Source of the DNA: CAZIBG01 sp964536985
GTDB taxonomy: Bacteria > Patescibacteriota > Saccharimonadia > Saccharimonadales > AWTP1-31
DNA: 20,182 nt
Assembly: GCA_964536985.1 (NCBI GenBank)
Contig: CAZIBG010000020.1
Coordinates: 1-20,182, forward strand
Direction: 5' to 3'
In this document: piece by piece, positions 14,484 through 20,182 of the stretch
How positions within the stretch are numbered: the first letter of the stretch is position 1
How the letters are laid out: each line of letters starts with the position of its first letter
Position numbers and translations under genes: made by a program
The notes under the pieces: generated by a model
Databases searched by the model: none
The model's input: only the letters and a program-made list of their open reading frames with translations
Told to the model about the DNA's origin: nothing

Positions 14484-15284
14484 ATGAAATTATATTCTTG
14501 GAACGTCAATGGTATCCGCGCCGTATTAAACAAAGGTGCTTTTCAGAAATTCATCGCCGATGAACAGCCGGATGTCTTATGTTTACAAGAAACAAAAGCA
14601 CACCGAGAACAGTTTGAAATAGACCTTCCCGATTATCACGAATATTGGTACTCAGCCAAGAAGAAAGGCTACTCTAGTACCGCAATCTTTAGCAAAGTGG
14701 AACCAATTCAAGTTGTAAATGGGTTTCCAGATGAGCTGGCCAAAAAATACAATCTAACCAGCGATAAATATGGTGACCCAAATGATGAAGGCAGGGTGAT
14801 GGCTGCTGAGTTCGAGAAATTCTGGGTTCTAACCGCCTATACCCCAAACAGCAAGGGCGACCTTAGCCGTCTTGAACTTCGCCACAAGTATTGGGATCCA
14901 GCATTCTTGGCCTATGCCAAGCAACTTGAAGAATCTAAGCCCGTCCTATTCTGCGGCGACCTAAATGTAGCACATACCGAACTTGATCTTGCCAACCCAA
15001 AGCCAAATGTCGGAAAGCACGGATTCACCAACGAAGAAAGAGAAGGCTTCCAGAATTTCCTCGATGCCGGTTTCTTTGATACCTACCGCTCGCTTCACCC
15101 CGATAAAGAAGCTGCCTACACCTGGTGGACTCACTGGGCAAATGCCCGAGCACGTAACGTCGGTTGGCGCATTGACTACTGGCTAGCTTCCACATCACTC
15201 AAAGATGTCGTCAAAGATGCCAACATACACCCGGACGTAATGGGGTCTGATCACTGCCCAGTAAGTGTGGACCTGGACATCTAG
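14484..15284 (+). CDS. xth: Exodeoxyribonuclease III / AP endonuclease (ExoA type)
   Basis: This 266-residue protein has all catalytic motifs of the Xth/ExoA/APE1 family. They are WNVNGIRA (Asn7), LQETKA (Glu36), TAYTPNS (Tyr119), CGDLNVAH (Asp159, Asn161), WRIDYWLAS (Asp231) and GSDHCPVS (Asp256, His257). These enzymes cut the DNA backbone 5' of abasic sites using Mg2+ and can trim 3' blocked ends. An insertion of about ten residues (FPDELAKKYNLTSDKYGDP, about 81-99) lies before the EGRV strand compared with E. coli Xth. It heads a three-gene unit; the next ATG follows its TAG with no gap. A leaderless-type promoter lies just upstream. Confidence 0.96.
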   Translation: MKLYSWNVNGIRAVLNKGAFQKFIADEQPDVLCLQETKAHREQFEIDLPDYHEYWYSAKKKGYSSTAIFSKVEPIQVVNGFPDELAKKYNLTSDKYGDPNDEGRVMAAEFEKFWVLTAYTPNSKGDLSRLELRHKYWDPAFLAYAKQLEESKPVLFCGDLNVAHTELDLANPKPNVGKHGFTNEEREGFQNFLDAGFFDTYRSLHPDKEAAYTWWTHWANARARNVGWRIDYWLASTSLKDVVKDANIHPDVMGSDHCPVSVDLDI

Positions 15285-15881
15285 ATGGCCACAAAATATA
15301 TCTTGCAGTCAGGCGGTGTTCGAAATTACCCCGACAAAAAAAGAAAGTTTCACCAAGAGGTAGTTGGTAGTCTCAAGAATCCTCAAATATTAATTTGTAT
15401 CTTTGCTCAGCCGCGGGAAGTATGGGAACAAAAATACCCGAACTACTGCCAATCTATAAAGGAAGATTTAAATGATGACGTACAGCCGGTCTTTACTTTG
15501 GCAAAGCCTGATCGTTTCGAACAGGATTGTGCAAGCAACGATATAATTTACATGCAGGGCGGGGACGATCACCTGATACGTTTCTGGCTTGAGAAGTATG
15601 ATATACCAAAAATCTGGAGCAACAAAATTGTCTCGGGTAACTCAGGCAGTAGTTATGTTCTTGCGAAACATTTCTGGACTAATGACTGGCGAAAGTGCAT
15701 GGACGGACTCGGCGTATTGCCAATCAAATTTACTGGGCACTTTAAATCAAACTATGCAAAAGGAGACCCACGAGGCCCAATTGATTACGATGCCATATAT
15801 AAAGAACTAAAAGATTATGGCGATAAATCTTTGCCCGTTTATGCACTAGAGGAAGGTGATTACATCGTAATCGAACAATAA
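15285..15881 (+). CDS. Peptidase S51 (PepE)-like protein
   Basis: This 198-residue soluble protein resembles the S51 peptidase E branch of the class I glutamine amidotransferase-like fold. It starts with a strand KYILQSGGVRN, has a central IYMQGGDDHLIRFW segment (88-101) equivalent to the GGGN...L motif, and a nucleophile-elbow-like VSGNSGSSYVLAK (116-128). Ser120 is the candidate nucleophile. The elbow is G-N-S-G-S rather than the usual G-x-S-A-G, so peptidase activity is uncertain. PepE enzymes remove N-terminal Asp dipeptides. Its ATG directly follows the endonuclease TAG, and the next ATG is one base after its TAA, so it sits in a tightly coupled operon. Confidence 0.65.
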   Translation: MATKYILQSGGVRNYPDKKRKFHQEVVGSLKNPQILICIFAQPREVWEQKYPNYCQSIKEDLNDDVQPVFTLAKPDRFEQDCASNDIIYMQGGDDHLIRFWLEKYDIPKIWSNKIVSGNSGSSYVLAKHFWTNDWRKCMDGLGVLPIKFTGHFKSNYAKGDPRGPIDYDAIYKELKDYGDKSLPVYALEEGDYIVIEQ

Positions 15882-15882
15882 G

Positions 15883-16680
15883 ATGAATGATTTTTGGCAT
15901 AAACAAGGCAGTGAACCACTTTTCCCAGCATTAGTCTGGAGCAGGCCCGAAAATCGCCAGCATGCCGGAAAGCTACTCATCATCGGCGGTCATGCTCACG
16001 GCTTTGCAGCTCCTGCTGAAGCATATGCAGTTGCAGATAAAGCAGGTGCGGGATCGCTTCGCGTTATGCTTCCTGACCATATACGACCGCAACTTCTTAA
16101 GTTCAAGAGTGCCATACTAGGAATGGAATTTGCGCCCAGTACACCGAGCGGAAGTTTTGCCTCAAAGGCCCTTGCAGAACTGCTGGCAACTGCTGGCTGG
16201 GCCGACGGAGTGCTATTAGCGGGTGACTTGGGTCGTAATAGTGAAACGGCAATCGTTCTAGAGAAGTTTGTTTCTAAAACAAGTATGCCGCTAGTTCTGA
16301 CTAAAGATTCTGTGGACTATTTTACGAGCAACGCTTCGCCAATTATTAACCGTTCGAATACCACGCTTGTTATGACTATCGCACAATTTCAAAAGTTAGC
16401 CACTAACGCCAAATTTGCCATGCCAATTACCTTTAGTATGGGACTCATGCAATTGGTAGAGGCGCTACATAAATTTACTTCAGAATATCCGATTCATATT
16501 ATCGTTAAGCATCTAGACACCATTCTGGTCGCCGTTAACGGCACCGTAAGTACCACCAAAACACTTCAGGATTTAGAAGATTCATGGCGAGTCGCCACCG
16601 CAGCACGAGCTGGTGTCTGGTGGATCCAGAACCAGTCTAAACCATTCGAAGCACTAACCACCGCTATCCTCGAAAAATAA
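15883..16680 (+). CDS. NAD(P)H-hydrate dehydratase (NnrD)-like protein, probably degenerate
   Basis: This 265-residue protein follows the ribokinase-like NnrD pattern. RPENRQHAGKLLIIGGHAHG (21-40) matches the opening strand and glycine loop. AEAYAVADKAGAGSLRVMLP matches the AA-x3-GAGLV segment, LLAGDLGRN (111-119) stands where GPGLGR is expected, and LTKDSVDYF where DADAL is expected. TLVMTIAQFQKLATN replaces the TPHPGE region. The catalytic GTGD/GSGD motif is absent: the matching place reads SWRVATAARAGVWW (234-247). NnrD repairs hydrated NAD(P)H using ADP or ATP. Loss of GTGD argues against normal catalysis. It may be a regulatory relative or act on another substrate. It is the last gene of the endonuclease operon. 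Confidence 0.55.
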   Translation: MNDFWHKQGSEPLFPALVWSRPENRQHAGKLLIIGGHAHGFAAPAEAYAVADKAGAGSLRVMLPDHIRPQLLKFKSAILGMEFAPSTPSGSFASKALAELLATAGWADGVLLAGDLGRNSETAIVLEKFVSKTSMPLVLTKDSVDYFTSNASPIINRSNTTLVMTIAQFQKLATNAKFAMPITFSMGLMQLVEALHKFTSEYPIHIIVKHLDTILVAVNGTVSTTKTLQDLEDSWRVATAARAGVWWIQNQSKPFEALTTAILEK

Positions 16681-16721
16681 TTGCCTAAAGAGCCTAAGCT
16701 TGCGCCATTGTTTTCTGTGTG

Positions 16722-16727
16722 TACAGT
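16722..16727 (+). promoter_or_regulatory. -10 hexamer TACAGT of the split nucleotidyltransferase-like gene (leaderless)
   Basis: TACAGT ends six bases before the ATG at 16734, the same spacing as at several other genes here. It supports 16734 as the true start of the unit. Confidence 0.45.
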
Positions 16728-16733
16728 AATGGT

Positions 16734-16895
16734 ATGACTAATCCAATCGAAAGTGACGCAGTGGTAGTTTCATCACCTTATATGGAAAGGCTAAACAGTC
16801 CTGAACATCAGGCAGAGCATTTGCCAGACATACAATTAATGGGCGGCGTCGGATCGATTGCACTCTCGCACCAAGATCTGATCATTCTACCATGA
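16734..16895 (+). CDS. 53-aa upstream piece of a split nucleotidyltransferase-like gene
   Basis: This short frame codes for 53 residues ending in PDIQLMGGVGSIALSHQDLI and then ILP before a TGA at 16893-16895. LMGGVGS resembles the hG[GS] helix-turn of the polymerase-beta nucleotidyltransferase fold. The following 275-residue gene is in the same frame, only three sense codons after the TGA, and starts with a plausible DhD metal motif. The two are most simply explained as one ancestral gene interrupted by TGA, through mutation, sequencing error or readthrough. Alternatively this is a real small gene coupled to its neighbour. It has its own leaderless-type promoter. Confidence 0.5.
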   Translation: MTNPIESDAVVVSSPYMERLNSPEHQAEHLPDIQLMGGVGSIALSHQDLIILP

Positions 16896-16904
16896 GAGAA
16901 TACA

Positions 16905-17732
16905 ATGGTCCTGAACGCTCAACTTCAACTGTCTACTCGCCGAGAAGATGGCACTAAACGAGACCTCGATACATTAGTTCTTACAACCGACCAGGATGTG
17001 GTAGACAGGGCCGAAGCAGAAGCTGCAGCTATAATTGGCGACGAACTTGACCTTTCTTTCTTTGGTCTTCGCGATGTTTCCGAACTACATGATATTGTCA
17101 CGCATCCAACTCGTTCCACAATGCGCCAATGGCTCGCCGATCGATACGTGACCATGGCAGCTGACGGATCAGTAGATTCAGTAACAAAAGCAGTATTCCC
17201 ATTTGCAGCCGAACTAGATCTTGCGGTTCTAGAAACTTGGACGTTAATGCTTAATGGGAAAGCAGTCGCCGTACCAAACCCCGCTACGACGCTACTCAAC
17301 TATCTAACCCGTTCAATCACTGGCTTGCGTCCAAAGGACGAACCAAAAGTACACAAGCTTGCTGCCAGCGTACTTGGCAAGGCTCCTGAACTCCGTGAAT
17401 GGATTTATGACGGGCCAGGACGTGAACTGTACGAATTTGCTCAGCTGCTTCAGGGAGTTCGGGAACCCAAGGAAGGCGCTCAGTCACTTATTGTTGGCGA
17501 TGCGCTGACCATTACACCCGCCGGTTTAGCAACGGCTATCAGGCTATCTTCACAGATGCTCAGTGGACATGGGATAACATTTAGCGAGAAAGAACAGCTT
17601 CGCTACATACAAATGGCCAGAGCAAAGTCCAAGATCCTACGTACAGCCGAACTTCATCCAGGAGTGGTAACGGTGTTTCAGAAACATGTCGAGCGTCGGA
17701 TTAGTAACATAGTACATAATCGAGCCGCCTAG
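16905..17732 (+). CDS. Possible nucleotidyltransferase-fold protein, main part of split gene
   Basis: This 275-residue soluble protein is unknown to me by name. Near its start, DGTKRDLDTLVL (15-26) followed by ELDLSFFGL (about 47-55) matches the DhD...hDh carboxylate pattern of nucleotidyltransferases. The hG[GS]-like motif lies upstream of an in-frame TGA, in the 53-residue piece. Spacing from GGVGS to DLD is about 40 residues, longer than the usual 10-15, so the assignment is tentative. The remainder (60-275) is helical and Arg/Leu-rich, including THPTRSTMRQWLADRYVT and a basic C-terminus (HVERRISNIVHNRAA). No Shine-Dalgarno site precedes the ATG at 16905. If translated alone it lacks the glycine motif and is probably inactive. 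Confidence 0.5.
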   Translation: MVLNAQLQLSTRREDGTKRDLDTLVLTTDQDVVDRAEAEAAAIIGDELDLSFFGLRDVSELHDIVTHPTRSTMRQWLADRYVTMAADGSVDSVTKAVFPFAAELDLAVLETWTLMLNGKAVAVPNPATTLLNYLTRSITGLRPKDEPKVHKLAASVLGKAPELREWIYDGPGRELYEFAQLLQGVREPKEGAQSLIVGDALTITPAGLATAIRLSSQMLSGHGITFSEKEQLRYIQMARAKSKILRTAELHPGVVTVFQKHVERRISNIVHNRAA

Positions 17733-17743
17733 TTTTTAACATA

Positions 17744-17830
17744 TGGTGCCGCAGGACGGACTTGAACCGTCACGAGGTTGCCCTCACAGGATTTTGAGTC
17801 CGGCGTGTCTACCAATTCCACCACTGCGGC
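17744..17830 (-). tRNA. tRNA-Leu (anticodon CAA)
   Basis: A class II cloverleaf folds on the minus strand. The acceptor stem is GCCGCAG/CTGCGGC, the D-region is the Leu-type TGGTGGAATTGGTAGACAC, the anticodon loop is CTCAAAA (anticodon CAA, reading UUG), and the variable arm is GAGG-GCAA-CCTC. The T-arm is GACGG-TTCAAGT-CCGTC, with discriminator A and an encoded CCA. The anticodon stem CCGGA/TCCTG has one mismatch (C28 against U42). Confidence 0.93.
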
Positions 17831-17861
17831 TTCACATATTAAAAATGAACTAACAGAGGAA

Positions 17862-17870
17862 ATTATATCA
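17862..17870 (-). promoter_or_regulatory. Extended -10 promoter TGATATAAT of tRNA-Leu
   Basis: On the minus strand TG-n-TATAAT lies about 31 bases upstream of the mature tRNA 5' end, giving a 5' leader of about 25 bases for RNase P to remove. Confidence 0.55.
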
Positions 17871-17900
17871 TATAGGGCGCCGGATTCACCTCAGTTACTG

Positions 17901-17906
17901 TATACT
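17901..17906 (+). promoter_or_regulatory. -10 hexamer TATACT of the sortase gene
   Basis: TATACT ends 12 bases before the ATG at 17919. The expected leader is only about five bases, with no Shine-Dalgarno site. Confidence 0.5.
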
Positions 17907-17918
17907 TAATACATAACC

Positions 17919-19157
17919 ATGACCGATTCAAGCTCGACCAATTCAAAGGGTAGTCGCGACAATAATGATGCCGCGGTTGATTTGATACGGTCAAAAGTCG
18001 GGAACTTGTATGCAGACGAACCCAACGCCAAAGAAGAGGCCCAGGAAGTTCGCACCCTAGATAAACCCCTTAGTAAGCACCAAGCATACATGCAAAAAAT
18101 CAGTGAATCGGGCATGTCTCTTGCCGATATCCAGACCGCTTGGCACCGCTATTACGTCGGGCTGCCCGATGCCGAAAAACATGATGTATGGAAAGAGTTC
18201 TACGCCGAGCACGACAAAAAAGATAGTAAGAAAATAGAATCTCCAGAACCTCCCAAAAAGCAGGAAGCCGTAAAGGCGCAACCAGAAGTGCCCCACCAAG
18301 ACATGCGGTTACCCTCTTCGGAAAAAGCAACCGTCCATCATATGGGTGCTCAGCCAGCAGCCAAGCACAGGAGCTCAGGACCAAAAACTGTCCGCGAAGT
18401 AAAAGAACAACTGATTAGCAAAGCAAGTCTTAATGCCAGCGGCAAGCTCAAAGCTCGGCAACATTTTCAGTCGCTATTATTCGGCGTAGGCATGGGTATG
18501 GTGGTCGTTATCTTCCTATTGTTTGGGTTTTTCAATGACCGATTTATTGCCCCCTTCATTACCCCTAGTAAAAATGTCAGCAGTACGCCAATAATCATTG
18601 ACGGGTCAACTGCAGTTGATGGTGCTTCAAAGATAATTATCCCTAAAATCAACGTCGAAATTCCTGTTGTATACGATGAACCATCGGTCGAAGAACAGGC
18701 CGTCCAGAATGCCCTAGAACGCGGCGTAGTACACTATGCCACTACACCTAGCCCAGGGCAAAAAGGTAACTCAGTCATATTTGGTCACTCAAGCAACAAC
18801 ATCTTGAACAAAGGTAAATATAAGTTCGCTTTTGTGTTACTCAACAGATTGGAAGTAGGGGATACCTTTTACCTAAACAAAGATGGGGTCCGCTATGTCT
18901 ACAAGATCTATGAAAAGAAGATCGTAAACCCTAGCGAACTCGGCGTCCTCGGTTCCACAGATAAAGTTGCCACATCTACACTGATCACCTGTGATCCTCC
19001 AGGAACTACCCGTAATCGTCTAGTTGTAATTGGCGAACAAATCAGTCCTAACCCTGACAGTAACGCAAACAGTACGGCAACAGCAGCTGACGCCCAAGCA
19101 ACCGTCCTTCCTAGTAATGCCCCGAGCTTATGGGATCGTGTTCGGAACTGGTTCTAG
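17919..19157 (+). CDS. Sortase (class D/E-like) with long cytosolic N-terminal region
   Basis: This 412-residue protein has a hydrophilic N-terminal region (1-185), one membrane helix (about 186-206), a linker and a sortase domain (about 237-375), then a low-complexity Ser/Ala/Thr tail. The catalytic triad is visible: His290 in IFGHSS, Cys358 in TLITCDPPGT, and Arg367 in TRNRLVVIGE. Sortases cut a C-terminal sorting motif and join the protein to the cell wall, or make pili. Most are 200-300 residues, so the extra 185-residue inner segment is notable. It includes a compact helical part (SLADIQTAWHRYYVGLPDAE, 67-86) and a Pro/Lys/Glu-rich stretch. No obvious sorting substrate is in the window. 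The stop lies 3 bases from the convergent gene. Confidence 0.92.
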   Translation: MTDSSSTNSKGSRDNNDAAVDLIRSKVGNLYADEPNAKEEAQEVRTLDKPLSKHQAYMQKISESGMSLADIQTAWHRYYVGLPDAEKHDVWKEFYAEHDKKDSKKIESPEPPKKQEAVKAQPEVPHQDMRLPSSEKATVHHMGAQPAAKHRSSGPKTVREVKEQLISKASLNASGKLKARQHFQSLLFGVGMGMVVVIFLLFGFFNDRFIAPFITPSKNVSSTPIIIDGSTAVDGASKIIIPKINVEIPVVYDEPSVEEQAVQNALERGVVHYATTPSPGQKGNSVIFGHSSNNILNKGKYKFAFVLLNRLEVGDTFYLNKDGVRYVYKIYEKKIVNPSELGVLGSTDKVATSTLITCDPPGTTRNRLVVIGEQISPNPDSNANSTATAADAQATVLPSNAPSLWDRVRNWF

Positions 19158-19160
19158 GAC

Positions 19161-20182
19161 TTAAGGCTTTAAATTGAGTTTTAGGCTGGTGCGAACTAGT
19201 TCAGTCTTTGTAGGGTCAGTTTTAAGTGGGGACAGGGTGTAAAGCCGCTCGTAGTCACGATCAAATACCGGAATCATACCGGGAGCTATAGTGCTCAATG
19301 TTCGACGGTTGTTTCCGTCAAACTCAAATACTACCACTTTAGAATCTTGATTTAACAGCAAGCGGTGGCCGTCCATCCAGGTAGCCTTTAACTCGACTGG
19401 AACAGTGCCACTTGCTACAAAGTTAAAGCGACGATTATCCTCAAAGTCATAAACGGCAAATGTACTGCCTGACTGCGTAGCGATAAAGCGAGTATTGGTA
19501 GAGAACGAAAGTTTTACCGGGTTAGCAATCTTCATAACGGCAAAGGGAGTTACTTCGGTTCGCTCAACTCGTTTTAATTTAACCAGCGGATCTTTAAAAA
19601 TGTACATTCTCCCCTCCGGAACGGATGCTGTGGTCACAAACATTTCGCCGTCAAATCGTGCCAGATCAAGCAGTACGGCTCCTGCCTGGTGAACTCGCAG
19701 GGTGTAGCTCTTGCCATTGTCCCAAATACTTACAGTCGTCTTGCCAGGAAGAGCCGGATCTTCAGAAGAGTACAGGACGATATTCTCTTGATAGGACTTA
19801 AAGTTGGTGACATTAGTTAGTAAGTTAGCGACTGCCCCCGTCTTTATATCCGCCGTTTGTAGCAGTTTTGTGGCATCGGTATAAAGATAGAGCCTATCAA
19901 AACGCTTGTCCCGGAGGCTAACTTTTGTCGGCTGGAGCTTGAATAAGGTATTAACATTCACAGTGCTTTGGGGCTCAACGCGGTCAACTACTACAAACTC
20001 GGTGCTTTGAGCAAAGGTGTGCTTTAGCAGTACGTGACGATTATCTGTCGACCATTCAACAAGCTCCAAAGACTGGTCAGTAGGCGTAGCTGCAGGTGTT
20101 AAGACCTTCGCCGGAAGGGTTAAGACCGTAGGGGCGCGGTCGATGTTTTCTGTATCAAAGACATCAAAAACACCGGCAGTTC
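19161..20182 (-). CDS. Propeller-like protein, 5' end outside window
   Basis: The frame stays open to the window edge, so at least 340 residues are present and the true start is beyond it. The visible part is almost all short beta strands with repeated blade-like phrases: EWSTDNRHVLLKH, RFDRLYLYTDATKLLQT, LARFDGEMFVTT, SFSTNTRFIATQSGSTFAVY, WMDGHRLLLNQDSKVVVFEF and FDRDYERLYTLSP. These fit a TolB/WD40-like beta-propeller. A Pro/Thr/Ala-rich linker (LTPAATPTDQS) precedes it, typical of exported proteins with an N-terminal anchor or PEGA domain upstream, which I cannot see. A TTG at 20067-20069 could be read as a start but the frame clearly continues upstream. Function unknown; probably extracytoplasmic. 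Confidence 0.65.
   Translation of the reverse strand, partial: TAGVFDVFDTENIDRAPTVLTLPAKVLTPAATPTDQSLELVEWSTDNRHVLLKHTFAQSTEFVVVDRVEPQSTVNVNTLFKLQPTKVSLRDKRFDRLYLYTDATKLLQTADIKTGAVANLLTNVTNFKSYQENIVLYSSEDPALPGKTTVSIWDNGKSYTLRVHQAGAVLLDLARFDGEMFVTTASVPEGRMYIFKDPLVKLKRVERTEVTPFAVMKIANPVKLSFSTNTRFIATQSGSTFAVYDFEDNRRFNFVASGTVPVELKATWMDGHRLLLNQDSKVVVFEFDGNNRRTLSTIAPGMIPVFDRDYERLYTLSPLKTDPTKTELVRTSLKLNLKP

Noticed and set aside
16925..17299. 124-codon Ser-rich frame opposite the split nucleotidyltransferase-like gene
   Set aside because: Its Ser/Arg-rich composition is typical of antisense frames, and there is no start signal.
1..20182. Genome-wide recoding of TGA as Gly or Trp
   Set aside because: Conserved proteins run full length with no internal TGA, and TGG and GGN codons are used normally. 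Only one gene is split by TGA, which does not suggest code change.

Overview
This 20.2-kb window looks like ordinary chromosome from a small-genome bacterium. My best guess is a member of Patescibacteria/CPR close to Candidatus Saccharibacteria (TM7). That rests on the mix of families (sortase, MacB-type ABC pair, YihY, ExoD, TerC, MgtE, ExoA-type AP endonuclease), very tight packing, many genes with no Shine-Dalgarno site, and several short proteins I cannot place. It is inference from gene content; no marker gene is present. The standard code fits: genes run full length without internal TGA, and stops are mostly TAA and TAG with three TGA. I see no IS element, phage gene, CRISPR array, integrase or rRNA.

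Layout. 1-1409: end of an unknown gene, then CutA, an AHSA1-type SRPBCC protein and an orphan, all +. 1406-2887 (-): GT-C-like polytopic membrane enzyme. 2957-4882 (+): YihY and TerC. 4883-5256: 374 bases without a convincing gene but with an inverted repeat. 5257-5553: orphan 98-aa protein closed by a strong terminator. 5621-7302 (-): OmpR-type regulator and histidine kinase, divergent from an atypical membrane kinase-like protein (7383-8693). 8702-9628 (-): CorA-like protein with an altered GMN motif. 9719-12139: ExoD, a FAM173-like methyltransferase and MgtE. 12136-14231 (-): MacB-like ATPase and permease operon. 14376-14465: tRNA-Ser(GGA). 14484-16680 (+): AP endonuclease, S51-like protein and NnrD-like protein, joined with 0-1 nt gaps. 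16734-17732 (+): nucleotidyltransferase-like gene split by an in-frame TGA. 17744-17830 (-): tRNA-Leu(CAA). 17919-19157 (+): sortase with a long cytosolic N-terminal region. 19161-20182 (-): unfinished propeller-like protein.

How the genes fit together. Divalent-metal handling recurs (CutA, TerC, CorA-like, MgtE), and envelope functions dominate the rest (GT-C enzyme, YihY, ExoD, MacB-like exporter, sensor kinases, sortase). The endonuclease operon looks like a small repair or metabolite-damage unit.

The clearest system-level signal is in the promoters. About ten genes have a TAnnnT -10 hexamer, four of them with an upstream TG, ending only 6-9 nt before the ATG with no Shine-Dalgarno site. 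This predicts widespread leaderless transcripts. It also decides the start of the ExoD gene, while an AGGA site decides the start of the CorA-like gene. I found no convincing wholly new defence or mobile system. The most unusual items are the leaderless pattern, the TGA-split gene, the atypical kinase, the CorA SMN variant, the degenerate NnrD homologue and the sortase N-terminal region.
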